From Pseudoalteromonas luteoviolacea NCIMB 1942 (GTDB taxonomy: Bacteria > Pseudomonadota > Gammaproteobacteria > Enterobacterales > Alteromonadaceae): 64,000 nt of DNA. Below the pieces are notes generated by a model. The model searched no databases and had not been told where the DNA came from. It saw nothing but the letters and a program-made list of their open reading frames with translations. The stretch spans positions 1 through 64,000 of the forward strand of contig NZ_AUXT01000197.1 in NCBI RefSeq assembly GCF_001625595.1. Direction: 5' to 3'. This document shows positions 53,742-63,513 of this stretch, one piece after another (the first letter of the stretch is position 1; each line of letters opens with the position of its first letter). A program made the position numbers and the translations under genes.

Positions 53742-56309
53742 ATGAAGCTATCATTCAGTACTTTTTACAATTTACCAAGTAGCGAAGCTCGTTACGAATT
53801 GGCGCTGAACTTGATATACGAAAAGTTTCAGCCAGCTCATTGTTTAATAGGTAAGTTTATTGACTCAGATACGAGAGTTAAGACGGTCGCGTACGCAGTA
53901 GATGGCGTAAAGTCGAATTACATCATTTACGACTTAGAAGGTACGCCATGTAAAGACGCCAAAGATAGCCTGAGTGTATGTTCTATCAGCTGTAACCTAC
54001 AACAAATGTATGCTGAAGACGAAATTCTCAAAATTTTTGATATTGATGGATACTTAGGCGTTACTCTCAGAGCTTTAGATCATACCCCTATAGGCATCAT
54101 GGTTTGTCTTTTTGATGAGCAAATTGAGATTTCGAGCGACGATAAGCATTGGTTTAGAGAACTCAGTTTATTAGTTGGGGCAGAGTTAAATCATAATTTG
54201 GAACTTGCAGCGCAGGAAATTTTGGTGAAGCAATTGGCCAAAGGTGAGCGGATTGCAAGGCTCAGTTCTTGGTCTTGGAATATTAGTAGAAATACGCATA
54301 TTTTTAGCCAAGAGATGAGAGCACTAATAAGCTACCCCAGCGAAGAATTATTCTTTGAGCAATTTTGTGATTGCTTGATCGAGAAAGATCAAAAGGCGTT
54401 GCGTGTAATCATGCAAAAATTGCGCACAGGCCAGGTCGATCAGGTAGACATTAATGTCTCTCACCAAGAAAGAAATCAGTTTAAAGGCCTTTTTCGCGTA
54501 ATAGGACATGTGGAGCGTTCAGAAGAACAAGAAGATGAACGCGTATTTAGCGCAACCATACAGGATATCACGTATATCTATTCACTTAATAGGCAACTTG
54601 AGCTCACCAATGTTGTTTTTGAGCACGCGACTGAAGCCATTATGATCACAGATCACTTAAATCGTGTTGTGATGGTCAATCGTGCATTTGAGCGTTTAAC
54701 TGGTTACTCAGACTCGGAGCTACTAGGTCGAAACCCATCAGTTTTGTCCTCAGGAAAACATGATGCTGAATTCTATGCAAAAATGTGGGCAACACTCTCG
54801 TCTCAAAACACGTGGAAAGGCGAGATATATAATCGTCGCAAGAATGGTCAAATTTTTCCCGAAGAGCTGACCTTAAATATCGTACGCGACGATGATGGTG
54901 AAGTAATCAACTATGTGGCGATATTCAGAGATATAACTGAATGGAAACGAAATGAAGCGCAGCTGACGTTTTATGCTAATCACGAGCCGTTAACAGCACT
55001 ACTTAATAGACGCTGCTTTATGGATATTGTTGAAGAAAAGATTTCCGCTAGCCGAAGTCGTTCCCACCCTTGTTCATTACTGTTTATAGGTCTAGATCAT
55101 TTCAAAGAAGTCAATGATATATATAGTCCCGAAATAGGCGATAAGGTGCTTATTTCAGTTGCCAAACGATTGAAAAATGGGTTAAGAAAACTCGATACAA
55201 TCTCTCGTTATGGTGGCGATGAATTTGCAATCCTGTTGGATAACACCAATGTAGAGAGTGCGCTACATATAGCGAATAAGCTTAGTGATAAACTGAAGCA
55301 ACCCTATGTGTTTAACGAATTAACGATTGAGTTGAGCGCTAGCACGGGCATTGCACAATTGGATTATAGGCAGCGAGTAACCGCTGCAAAGTTCATCCGA
55401 AACGCGGCTCATGCACTTGAAAGTGCAAAGAAAAACAATCGTGGTAATGTCTCTTTACACAATCAAGAAATTCAAAATGCGCACCTAAATAAAATTGCAC
55501 TAAGAGACAAACTACGAGCAGCGATTAAGCAAAAATTACTCAAAGTTTACTATCAGCCAATCGTAGATCAAAACAGTGGCCGGATTGTAAAGTTTGAAGC
55601 GCTAGTTAGGTGGTTCGATGATCAGCAAGGAATGATTTCTCCTGGCGCATTTATACCTATTGCAGAAGAGTTTGGCTTTATTCATCAGATAGGGCAGTTT
55701 GTGTTGGAGCGCGCGTGTCATGACTTGAGGCATATGCATGACCTCGGCTATACCGATGTGAGCGTGTCTGTAAATCGGTCAGTTAATGAGTTTAAAGTGA
55801 GTAATAATCAGTTTGACTTGATATCGACTGCGATTGAACAAGCTGGCATTCCTTACCAAAGCGTGACCGTGGAAGTGACGGAGTCTATGGCGACAAACCG
55901 CTATACTTGGGCGCTACTTAAAACCTTACGAGATAAAGGTGTTGAAATAGCGCTTGACGACTTTTGTACAGGTTATTCATCACTCAGCCACATAATTGAT
56001 AATCAAGTAGACTACCTTAAAATAGATAAATCATTTGTAGATAGTTTAATGCAGGATAAGAGCAAGCAAATTATGATTTCTTGCTTGGTCAACATGGCTG
56101 TTCAACTAGGTATTAAAGTCATCGCAGAAGGCGTAGAGTCACAAGTGCAGCTGAAGATGTTAGCCGAGTTGGGGTGTGACCATATACAAGGTTACTATTA
56201 CAGCCCCGCCAGACCTTTGAATGTCTGTATCAATTTACTTGAAGAGTTCAATGCGCAGGAACAGGAAAAACGCGTCAGCTTTGCAGCGGTAAAACAGACT
56301 CACGTATAG
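53742..56309 (+). CDS. GAF-PAS-GGDEF-EAL c-di-GMP turnover protein
   Basis: This is an 855-residue soluble protein. The N-terminal about 155 residues look GAF-like. Two PAS domains follow (about 170-285, and 290-405 with FEHATEAIMITDHLNRVVMV and GYSDSELLGRNP). The GGDEF domain (about 410-575) keeps SRYGGDEFAILL, but a degenerate YSPEIGD replaces the usual YGHxxGD segment. The EAL domain (about 590-835) has KFEALVRW and VTVEVTESM. The loop-6 motif reads LDDFCTGYSSL (Cys in place of Gly), followed by YLKIDKSF and VIAEGVES. The EAL metal and catalytic residues otherwise look intact, so it probably degrades c-di-GMP. The GGDEF may be regulatory. No membrane segment is present. Confidence 0.88.
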   Translation: MKLSFSTFYNLPSSEARYELALNLIYEKFQPAHCLIGKFIDSDTRVKTVAYAVDGVKSNYIIYDLEGTPCKDAKDSLSVCSISCNLQQMYAEDEILKIFDIDGYLGVTLRALDHTPIGIMVCLFDEQIEISSDDKHWFRELSLLVGAELNHNLELAAQEILVKQLAKGERIARLSSWSWNISRNTHIFSQEMRALISYPSEELFFEQFCDCLIEKDQKALRVIMQKLRTGQVDQVDINVSHQERNQFKGLFRVIGHVERSEEQEDERVFSATIQDITYIYSLNRQLELTNVVFEHATEAIMITDHLNRVVMVNRAFERLTGYSDSELLGRNPSVLSSGKHDAEFYAKMWATLSSQNTWKGEIYNRRKNGQIFPEELTLNIVRDDDGEVINYVAIFRDITEWKRNEAQLTFYANHEPLTALLNRRCFMDIVEEKISASRSRSHPCSLLFIGLDHFKEVNDIYSPEIGDKVLISVAKRLKNGLRKLDTISRYGGDEFAILLDNTNVESALHIANKLSDKLKQPYVFNELTIELSASTGIAQLDYRQRVTAAKFIRNAAHALESAKKNNRGNVSLHNQEIQNAHLNKIALRDKLRAAIKQKLLKVYYQPIVDQNSGRIVKFEALVRWFDDQQGMISPGAFIPIAEEFGFIHQIGQFVLERACHDLRHMHDLGYTDVSVSVNRSVNEFKVSNNQFDLISTAIEQAGIPYQSVTVEVTESMATNRYTWALLKTLRDKGVEIALDDFCTGYSSLSHIIDNQVDYLKIDKSFVDSLMQDKSKQIMISCLVNMAVQLGIKVIAEGVESQVQLKMLAELGCDHIQGYYYSPARPLNVCINLLEEFNAQEQEKRVSFAAVKQTHV

Positions 56310-56425
56310 TAATACAAGACACAAGTCACCAAATAAGCGGCTTGTGTCTTGATTAAAATCAAAGCGATCAGAGTCGTTGATTCTTGAATCGAATAATGGA
56401 TATCAGCGTGAATTTAAGTAAGTGA

Positions 56426-56782
56426 CTATTCCCATGCAGCAATATCAAAAGCTTTTCTTGCTTCTACCAATGTGCAATCAGTTTGCGCTATCAACTTTTG
56501 AAGTGTTATAGCTGGACTGAGCCTCACAATTGAAACTAGTTCTTCCATCTTTGGTTTGGGTTTATAAGTGCTTAACTTTTCAATCACCCATTGCCAGCTA
56601 GGCTCATCCTTCATATGAGCATGCTGAATAATGACCTCAAATTGTTGCCAATTACCTTGTAAGCGCCAATTCCGAGAGCGGCCTTTTCGGCTTAACTTCG
56701 CTCCTGATGACTTTATTAACGCTTTTAATTCATCTGTTTGCTCAACTCGACGAACAAAACTATTTAATTGAATATCAAACAT
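56426..56782 (-). CDS. RRF_GI-like small protein (putative)
   Basis: This is a 118-residue soluble protein. The segment RKGRSRNWRLQGNW, followed by ITLQKLIAQTDCTLVEARKA near the C-terminus, resembles the 'ribosome recycling factor' RRF_GI family (PF12614) found mainly in Vibrio and Pseudoalteromonas. The resemblance is from memory of the motif pattern only. It has no similarity that I can see to true RRF (Frr). It is monocistronic, with a promoter region shared only with noncoding DNA to the right. Function is unknown. Confidence 0.6.
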   Translation of the reverse strand: MFDIQLNSFVRRVEQTDELKALIKSSGAKLSRKGRSRNWRLQGNWQQFEVIIQHAHMKDEPSWQWVIEKLSTYKPKPKMEELVSIVRLSPAITLQKLIAQTDCTLVEARKAFDIAAWE

Positions 56783-57266
56783 ACTTAGGATAGTGGGAAA
56801 CGGAACAACTATTGTAACAAAGTTATTTATCTTGTGCTTTGAGTGGTTAGAAGTGTTCGTTAGACAAAGCTAGTACAATTATTGCCGTGCGATGAAAAAT
56901 AAAACAACTATCGAGTGGTACCATGTGCAAGTGAAACTGCAATGGTTGAATGACCACGATTAATATGATGTCTGACGGATACAAACATTTATAAGCCCTA
57001 TATAACTTTACAATTAAGGTAGCGTCTCTATGATTGAATTAACAGCGTCTAATTTAGGTCGTATTGAGAGAAGTATTCTCGTCGAAATGACTGACCTTAA
57101 CATCCTTTGAGCGAACTTATCATTGATATACATTTTGACAAAACTTCACTTTCGATTTATTAAAAGTACGACAAAGTGTATCGAGCTATATCATCTTGCT
57201 TTGCTTGACCAAGTATTACAGCCCTCCACAGGGACGTTGGTATGACGACGAGAGGTGATAGGTTCT
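56783..57266. other. Noncoding region upstream of the broken hydrolase gene
   Basis: These 484 bp hold no gene that I can support. A 26-codon frame starting at 57030 (MIELTASNLGRIE) is too short and unrecognised. The RBS-like GAGAGGTGATAGG lies just before the hydrolase pseudogene start. Confidence 0.45.
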
Positions 57267-58127
57267 ATGCACAAGAAATATTTATGTTTATTTGTTCTAT
57301 TTCTGGCTTCTGGCTTCTGGCTGTTCATTCAGCAGGGTGTTCTTTCCGAAAGATGAAAGGCTTGACGAGTCAATAGAGGGAATTGTGGAAACAGCCAAGT
57401 TAACTTCCTCTGACGGAAAAATTATCAATCACTTTTTATTTAAACTATCTCAAAAACCCAAAGCAACTATTTTTGTGTTTCAAGGCAGCGGATAAAACGT
57501 CGTAAATTGGTACAAAGTTATTAAGCCGCTTATTGAGAACGGCTATCAGATTCTTATGATGGAATATCGATGCTTTGGCGAATCTGATTGGGAGGCAAGT
57601 CATTCGTTAGTCGCCCAAGATGCAAGCCGCGCTTTGATCTATCTGTCTGATAGGCGAGACGTAAAAGATTTACCGATTTTGGTTTTGGGCCAATCGCATG
57701 GCGGGTAGCTTGCAATTTATGTTACTCACCAACACCTGAGCTAGTTGATAGATTAATTACAGAAGGGACTTTTACATCTTTTAGAGATGAGGCGACCTAT
57801 TCTTCCACCATGCTTGTGAGACCTTTTTGTTAGGGCGATATTTTCAGAGTTTTATGTTTCATAAGGGTTAATTAAGAGTTAATCTCGAGTTTTCAACAGC
57901 CCATGCTGATTGTTCATAATTCGCAAGACAAGATAGTGCCATTTCGTATGGTTGAAACACGTTACGCTAGAGAAAATGGTGACAAAGAGTTATTGGAAGT
58001 GAACGGCAAGCATATAGCTGCGTTGCTTGATTTACCCTAAGATTATGTCTCTACAATTAACGACTTACTGCAACCTAGCCAAAACAATGGCACAGAGCAC
58101 ATATCGCTGATTTTAGGGGCGCGCTAA
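57267..58127 (+). pseudogene. Broken alpha/beta hydrolase lipoprotein
   Basis: From the ATG at 57267 the sequence starts MHKKYLCLFVLFLASG and then changes frame at three tandem copies of TTCTGGC (57301-57321). Removing one copy gives a clean lipobox LASGC. Downstream pieces show an alpha/beta hydrolase of the serine-aminopeptidase-like type: ATIFVFQGSG (oxyanion region), then a TAA, then NVVNWYKVIKPLIENGY, the nucleophile elbow GQSHGG followed by a stop, and the acid and base regions NSQDKIVPF and VNGKHIAALL. At least four stop codons and two or more frame changes interrupt it. The last frame ends with a TAA at 58125. It is a relic of an exported esterase or peptidase. Confidence 0.8.
57301..57321 (+). 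repeat. Three tandem copies of TTCTGGC
   Basis: This is a heptamer repeat inside the signal peptide of the hydrolase pseudogene. A 7-bp change shifts the frame by one. Two copies would restore the lipoprotein signal. Confidence 0.9.
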
Positions 58128-58158
58128 GTAAGATAATTTTTATTTTTCAGAAGACATT

Positions 58159-58180
58159 AAGCCACCATCGCTGGTGGCTT
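58159..58180. terminator. Hairpin between the hydrolase pseudogene and hemH
   Basis: AAGCCACCA / TGGTGGCTT forms a 9-bp stem with a TCGC loop, positioned at the convergent ends. T-runs are short, so termination strength is uncertain. Confidence 0.5.
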
Positions 58181-58186
58181 GTATCG

Positions 58187-59206
58187 TTATAGGTGAGGCT
58201 TTAAAATTTCGTAAAATGCGTCTATGTGATCGTCTCTGTCATTAAGGGCAGGGATGTAGTCATAACGTTCTCCACCTGCTTCAATAAAGTACTCTTTATT
58301 TTCTTCTTCTAGCTCTTCTAATGTTTCTAAGCAATCAGCGCTAAAAGCTGGGCTTAATATTGCGATGTGCTTGGTACCATTTTTGGCGAGCTCTTTGAGC
58401 GTAAAGTCAGTGTAAGGCTTTAACCATTCTGCTTTACCAAAGCGACTTTGAAAGGTTGTTATTACTTGATCTTTATCTAACCCAAGGTGTTTTATCACTG
58501 CATTGGTCGTTAAATGGCAAAAGCAGTGATACGGGTCACCATTTAATAAAAACTGCTTAGGTGTCCCATGATATGAAAAGAGGATTTTTTCTGGCATTGG
58601 GTTTTTTTCTAGATATTCTTTAACTGAATTAGATAAAGACTCTATGTATTTGGGTTGATCATGATAACCATTCAAAAAGTGTAACTGAGGCACCCAACGC
58701 CATTTTGTTAAAACGCGTGAAACAGCATCAAATGTTGAGCCTGTTGTTGCACTTGAGTATTGTGGATAAAGAGGCAATACCACAATATTAGTAATACCTT
58801 TCTCGCGCAACAGTTCTAAACCTGCTTCAATCGAAGGGTTCCCATAGCGCATTGCCATGACAACCTCAACATTATCATGACCTTTCTCTTTAAGTAGGAG
58901 CTTCAACTTTTCACATTGATTTTTTGTGATATTAATTAAAGGAGACCCTTGCTCAGTCCAAATACTGTTATAGGCTTCTGCTGACTTACTCGGTCTAACT
59001 CTCAGTATTATGCCATGTAGAATGATCATCCAAATAACTCTTGGAATTTCGACGATTCGGGGGTCAGAAAGAAACTCTCTTAAATAAGTTCTTAGTGCGG
59101 GTGTAGTAGCATCATCAGGGCTACCCAAATTAGTGACTAATATTCCAATTTTTTTATTGAAGCGATTTTCATGAGGGTTGTCTGTAATTGCTGAAAATCT
59201 GGACAC
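58187..59206 (-). CDS. hemH: Ferrochelatase
   Basis: This 339-residue enzyme inserts ferrous iron into protoporphyrin IX in the last step of heme synthesis. Signatures include KIGILVTNLGSPDDATTPALR at the start, RYGNPSIEAGL, LPLYPQYSSATTGS, the metal- and porphyrin-binding His in LFSYHGTPKQF, and the C-terminal FSADCLETLEELEEEN with the conserved Glu residues. Length agrees with bacterial enzymes (320-350). The ATG has AGGAG upstream. It appears monocistronic, and no other heme gene is nearby. Confidence 0.95.
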   Translation of the reverse strand: MSRFSAITDNPHENRFNKKIGILVTNLGSPDDATTPALRTYLREFLSDPRIVEIPRVIWMIILHGIILRVRPSKSAEAYNSIWTEQGSPLINITKNQCEKLKLLLKEKGHDNVEVVMAMRYGNPSIEAGLELLREKGITNIVVLPLYPQYSSATTGSTFDAVSRVLTKWRWVPQLHFLNGYHDQPKYIESLSNSVKEYLEKNPMPEKILFSYHGTPKQFLLNGDPYHCFCHLTTNAVIKHLGLDKDQVITTFQSRFGKAEWLKPYTDFTLKELAKNGTKHIAILSPAFSADCLETLEELEEENKEYFIEAGGERYDYIPALNDRDDHIDAFYEILKPHL

Positions 59207-59432
59207 TTAGCACTCCTTGGTGGCTTATAATAACTTTAATATTTTACAGTAAACAGCATACGTGAAAAAACGATTTTTAGATCTGATTTCAGACATATTA
59301 TTCCTAAATATGTTCAAAATTCCTAAAATCTTAGTAATTTGGTGGAAATTGGTTGCCTAATTGTCGCATAAGACGTATGTTCCATAGTCCAGCGTCGAGT
59401 TTTAATATAATTTGCAGAGAGTTTTAAGTTAA

Positions 59433-60983
59433 ATGCGAGTTAATCAACCCGTTACAAGTCGTGAACAGCGATTTGCAAAACAAGATAAGCTCATTTCAGT
59501 TACCGATCTTAGAGGTATTATTACCGACTGTAATGAGTATTTTATAAATGTAAGTGGCTATTCAAAAGAAGAACTCATTGGCCAACCGCATAACCTTGTA
59601 AGACACCCTGACATGCCTGAATTGGCTTTCCAAACCATGTGGTCTCAGCTTAAAGCTGGTAAGCCATGGATGGGAATGGTCAAAAATCGTTGTAAAAACG
59701 GTGATTTTTACTGGGTTAATGCATACGTTACGCCGATGACAGAGAATGGGCAGATTATAGGTTATGAATCTGTTAGAACATGCCCAAATCGAGAAGATGT
59801 AGAACGTGCTGATGCGCTTTATAAATCGGTCCGCTCAGGCGGAAAGCTTAAGTATGAACTTCCAAAGTTAAGAACAGTTTGGCCTCTTGCTGCATTTGCT
59901 ACCGCACTGGGGTTATTTTTCTCTGGGTATGAAACCGGCGCTTTTTCATGGCTAATGTTAAATAGCATAGCCATCTTTGGTTATAACCGTTACAGAGATA
60001 ATGAACAGCTAGAGAGAATTAATGAAGTATTAAAACATAGCTTCTGTGACGACGTCTCGCAAAAGGTTTACTCTCCTTGGCAAGGTAAAATGGCCGAATT
60101 ACATGTTAAGTTGCTGAGTGAGCACGCACATTTAGATACGGTAATTACACGTATTGAACATGCTTCAAAGCAGGTAACAGTTGGTGCAGAACAGACGACA
60201 GGTATGAGTCGTTCAACTACTGAGCAACTCACACAGCAACAGCAAGAAACGGAACTAGTTGCTACGGCAATGAATGAAATGGCAACAACCATTCAAGAAG
60301 TTTCGCAAAATGTGCAATCAACTTCGTCCGATGCAGCAGATGCACTAGAACTCGCTAAAGAAGGTGCAAAAAGTTCAGAAGAAACCAAAGCGTCTATAGC
60401 TAATTTGGGTGTTACTGTTGTTGACATTAAAGACTCTGTATTGGGTGTTGCTAGACAAACCAATAAAATCGCAGACGCAGCTCAAATCATCGAACAAATT
60501 GCTGAACAAACTAATTTGTTGGCACTAAATGCAGCAATAGAAGCCGCTCGAGCTGGTGAACAAGGTCGTGGGTTTGCAGTTGTTGCAGATGAAGTGAGGC
60601 ATCTTGCTCAGAGGACACAAGAGTCTACAAAAGAAATCCATGCCATCATTGATGAGTTGACTCAAAGTACACAAGAGTCAGAGGTAATTGCGCAGCGCGG
60701 TGAAACAGAATCTCAAGTAGGCATTGAGAAATTAAACGAGTCGACGCAAAAAATTGAGCATATTTACGCTTTGATTGAAACGATGAGTGTTAACTCTATA
60801 CAGATCTCTGCTGCTGTAGAGGAGCAAGCGGCGGTATCTGAGGACATCAACAAACAGGTTGTAAATATAGCCGCGCTTGCAAATACCAGCGTTAATAGCT
60901 CCCAAGAGAGTCAGATGATAAGTGAAGAGCTAACCCGTGTAGCAAAAGACATGCATGAGCTAGTGGTTAGATTCAAACGCTAA
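59433..60983 (+). CDS. Aer-like methyl-accepting chemotaxis protein with N-terminal PAS
   Basis: This is a 516-residue energy/redox-type chemoreceptor. A PAS domain (about 10-125) shows VTDLRGIITDCNEYFINVSG and the Aer-type RHPDMPELAF stretch with WMGMVKNRCKNGDFYWVNAY. A pair of membrane segments (about 145-190) has short connecting residues and no periplasmic domain, as in Aer. A HAMP-like linker and the signalling domain follow, with hairpin tip IIEQIAEQTNLLALNAAIEA, ARAGEQGRGFAVVADEVRHL and a long coiled coil to VVRFKR. No CheR-binding pentapeptide ends the protein. No chemotaxis genes are adjacent. Confidence 0.93.
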   Translation: MRVNQPVTSREQRFAKQDKLISVTDLRGIITDCNEYFINVSGYSKEELIGQPHNLVRHPDMPELAFQTMWSQLKAGKPWMGMVKNRCKNGDFYWVNAYVTPMTENGQIIGYESVRTCPNREDVERADALYKSVRSGGKLKYELPKLRTVWPLAAFATALGLFFSGYETGAFSWLMLNSIAIFGYNRYRDNEQLERINEVLKHSFCDDVSQKVYSPWQGKMAELHVKLLSEHAHLDTVITRIEHASKQVTVGAEQTTGMSRSTTEQLTQQQQETELVATAMNEMATTIQEVSQNVQSTSSDAADALELAKEGAKSSEETKASIANLGVTVVDIKDSVLGVARQTNKIADAAQIIEQIAEQTNLLALNAAIEAARAGEQGRGFAVVADEVRHLAQRTQESTKEIHAIIDELTQSTQESEVIAQRGETESQVGIEKLNESTQKIEHIYALIETMSVNSIQISAAVEEQAAVSEDINKQVVNIAALANTSVNSSQESQMISEELTRVAKDMHELVVRFKR

Positions 60984-60988
60984 AGTAA

Positions 60989-61018
60989 TGAAGAAAGGGC
61001 TTTAAGGCCTTTTCTTTT
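60989..61018 (+). terminator. Weak terminator after the Aer-like gene
   Basis: AAAGGGC..GGCCTTT forms an imperfect stem of about 6 bp, followed by a T-rich stretch (TTCTTTT). Confidence 0.4.
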
Positions 61019-61108
61019 GGGTATTAAAAGAACACATCATACCACCATTCATTTATTCATAAATAAACAAATGTGTTGTTTTATTAAATAATCCACCAAA
61101 AAGATGTA

Positions 61109-62317
61109 CTATAACTTTCTCTTTAGGCCGGACTTTGCTCTTTCTTTAATGTTTGTTTGTATATAGATTTGGTCTGTGGTCGCTATTTTCGAGTGGCCCA
61201 AATCCTCTGATAAGTGTTTTAGAGGCCTAGTTTGTGCATCATGTGTTGCCCCTGTATGGCGAAGCCAGTGGCTAGTTGCAGCTTCAAGACTTTCAGATTC
61301 TTCGCCAAAACCGTCTTGTTTGAGCTTAGCGATAGCTAAGTCGAAACTCTCTTGAACAATACGTCTCAGTTGGCGCACGTTCATCCCGCCTTGCCCCCTT
61401 AGTTTATGGATAATAGGGTGGGGTTCATCTACCCGAGGTAATGCGGTTAAGCTACGCGATAAACGGTAACGCTTGAGGTAATCTACGAAGTCGTCACTGA
61501 GTGTTACGTCACGCAGTTTATTGCCTTTTCCCATAATTCGTAAAAACCAAAAACCGTCTTGGTCTTGCCAGAAGTGGCTCATTACAGGAGACCATTGGGG
61601 CCGTTCTGACAACTCAGATATACGTAAATAGAGTCCTTTCAAACATGCCAAGGTAAATAGATTACGCTCGAGTTTAGGCTGTTGTTCACAGAGGTCTTTT
61701 GTTACGCCAAAGACATATTCCCACTGTAAATCGCTAAGAGTATCCGGCATTTTTATTTGAGATTGAACAACCAAATAAGGGCAGTTCTTTTTTACGACAG
61801 GAACGAAATTGGCAAAAGACTTTTCTTCAAGAATAGCAAACTTGTAAAACACATTAAGCGCGGTGAACATAGACGCAAGTGTTTGTTGGCTTACGCCATT
61901 TTCTTTGTAAACGAACGGTCGCCAATTTGGGTTAACTTGGCGCAAACCATGGTCATTTTTGAATCGCCATTGCACCGAATTTGCTTGCCACTTTGGTTCG
62001 GGGTTGACCACAAATTCGACATACGCTTCGATGTCTTCTCTTTTGAGTTCAAAAACAGATTTTTGCTGAATGAGCCAACTCCATAAATGAAATCGTTCTA
62101 TCTCGTTTCGAAATCGGTTAAACGTAGCTTCTGACTTTCGTCCATAAACATACAAAAAGCGATATAGAAACTTCAGCTCATCTAAACAGACTCCATCACC
62201 TAGTCGACTATTTTTTAAAAAGTTATACATAGCTGGGTACTCGCTATGTAAGGTATCGTCATCCAAGTGAGCAATGAGGTACCTAAGCTGTTTTAATGTA
62301 TCGACTAACGGCGTCAT
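61109..62317 (-). CDS. Stand-alone tyrosine recombinase/integrase
   Basis: This is a 402-residue recombinase. An N-terminal region (about 1-190) probably includes a SAM-like core-binding domain. The C-terminal catalytic domain holds the box I Arg (GLYLRISELSE), the beta-hairpin Lys (GKGNKLRDV), the box II HxxR (SHWLRHTGATH), and His and Tyr in LGHSKIATTDQIYIQT. The set is intact, so it should be active. It is not flanked by a recognisable tRNA gene, excisionase or cargo. The next gene is a DMT exporter 45 bp away on the same strand, which may be incidental. It resembles chromosomal site-specific recombinases of marine gammaproteobacteria more than phage integrases. Confidence 0.85.
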   Translation of the reverse strand: MTPLVDTLKQLRYLIAHLDDDTLHSEYPAMYNFLKNSRLGDGVCLDELKFLYRFLYVYGRKSEATFNRFRNEIERFHLWSWLIQQKSVFELKREDIEAYVEFVVNPEPKWQANSVQWRFKNDHGLRQVNPNWRPFVYKENGVSQQTLASMFTALNVFYKFAILEEKSFANFVPVVKKNCPYLVVQSQIKMPDTLSDLQWEYVFGVTKDLCEQQPKLERNLFTLACLKGLYLRISELSERPQWSPVMSHFWQDQDGFWFLRIMGKGNKLRDVTLSDDFVDYLKRYRLSRSLTALPRVDEPHPIIHKLRGQGGMNVRQLRRIVQESFDLAIAKLKQDGFGEESESLEAATSHWLRHTGATHDAQTRPLKHLSEDLGHSKIATTDQIYIQTNIKERAKSGLKRKL

Positions 62318-62362
62318 ATATTGTCTTTCCAGCGCAATAGAGATGACAAATTATATGTATAT

Positions 62363-63328
62363 TTATTCAGTGTTGTCTAGCACAGTTTGTACCGAATTAA
62401 CTGGAGGTTTAAATAATCGTGTGGATTGCCAACATAGTAACGAGCCTATAGTTATGGATGTTACGCCAACCCAAAAACTCTCTGTTAATTCTATATTTAA
62501 AATAACTGTACCGAACATACCTGAAAAAACAGGGGTAAAATAAGAAATCACCGCAAGAACAATCATGTTACCGCTAATAATTGCTTTGTTCCAAAGCCCA
62601 TATCCTAGCGCCATTCCTCCGCCTGCAAGAACAAGTATAAATATACTCGCAAATGTAAAATTAGTTAGAAACCCTGCATCTAAGAGGTACCATTTCCCCC
62701 ATAATGTTAAAGCCGTAAAAGCAAAAAATAGGGTAATTGCATTTTTACCGCCTGAAATTGACTTTGTAATGTTGCAATATATCGCCCAAATAATCGCACC
62801 ACAAAATGCAAGTGCAAACGACAAAGGGTTGCTTTTCACGCTAGATAAAGCGCCATAAAGTAGAGAGGTTAAGTCATCAGATACTACGAGACACACGCCA
62901 ATAAAAGCCAAGATGCAGCCAGATATTAGTAGGGGCAAGCTGGCGCTATTATGTCTAGATATAACGGCACCTAAAACAGTAAATGCTGGCCATAGGTAAT
63001 TAACGATTAATACTTGAGTAGACTGCTCTCGAGAGTTTGCGAATCCAAGCGATAACGATAAACACAGTTCGTAAGCGACAAACAAAACACCGCCAATCAA
63101 AAGGTACTTTCTTGAGAATTGCTTGATATTTGGCATATCAAGAAAAGCAACGAGAAAAACCGCAGCATAGGTGTAAACAAGTGCGGCACCACCTACAACT
63201 CCGAAGTCTTCACTGACAATTCGAACCAAATGCAAAACAGCGCTCCAAGTAAGGACTGCTAAGACTCCATAAGTTGTGCATCGTATCTGGCTAGGCAATC
63301 TAACAAAGGCTCCGCTAAAAATTGGCAA
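62363..63328 (-). CDS. EamA/DMT-family exporter (YddG-like)
   Basis: This is a 321-residue inner-membrane protein with about 10 hydrophobic segments in two EamA repeats (about 20-150 and 168-305). The pattern LAVLTWSAVLHLVRIVSEDFG at the first helix, FANSREQSTQVLIVNYLWPA in the middle and YFTPVFSGMFGTVIL near the end fit YddG-type exporters of aromatic amino acids or related small molecules. The substrate is a guess from the family only. It lies upstream of, and on the same strand as, the tyrosine recombinase with a 45-bp gap. An IS3-family copy begins about 190 bp to the right. Confidence 0.85.
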   Translation of the reverse strand: MPIFSGAFVRLPSQIRCTTYGVLAVLTWSAVLHLVRIVSEDFGVVGGAALVYTYAAVFLVAFLDMPNIKQFSRKYLLIGGVLFVAYELCLSLSLGFANSREQSTQVLIVNYLWPAFTVLGAVISRHNSASLPLLISGCILAFIGVCLVVSDDLTSLLYGALSSVKSNPLSFALAFCGAIIWAIYCNITKSISGGKNAITLFFAFTALTLWGKWYLLDAGFLTNFTFASIFILVLAGGGMALGYGLWNKAIISGNMIVLAVISYFTPVFSGMFGTVILNIELTESFWVGVTSITIGSLLCWQSTRLFKPPVNSVQTVLDNTE

Positions 63329-63513
63329 TTATATATTCTTTACCTGTCGTTGTATTGGCATTATTCAAAAAAATTATAAATATAGTAAATAAATTATAAG
63401 AGCTTTAAACTTTGAGAATATTGAGGTTGATACGTGAGCCTTTTGATGGCTTATCAACGCCTCAAGACAAATGATTGTAAAACGCAACTGAAAGCTTATT
63501 GTAAAAGGCAGAT

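Noticed and set aside
45888..57240. Similar short strings CCTCTACAGGGAC and CCTCCACAGGGAC at about 45890 and 57225, considered as a dispersed repeat
   Set aside because: The match covers only about 13 bases with differences and no wider similarity around it; too weak to call.
62274..62543. Plus-strand open frame opposite the DMT exporter
   Set aside because: It lies on the other strand of a well-supported gene and has no RBS or domain.
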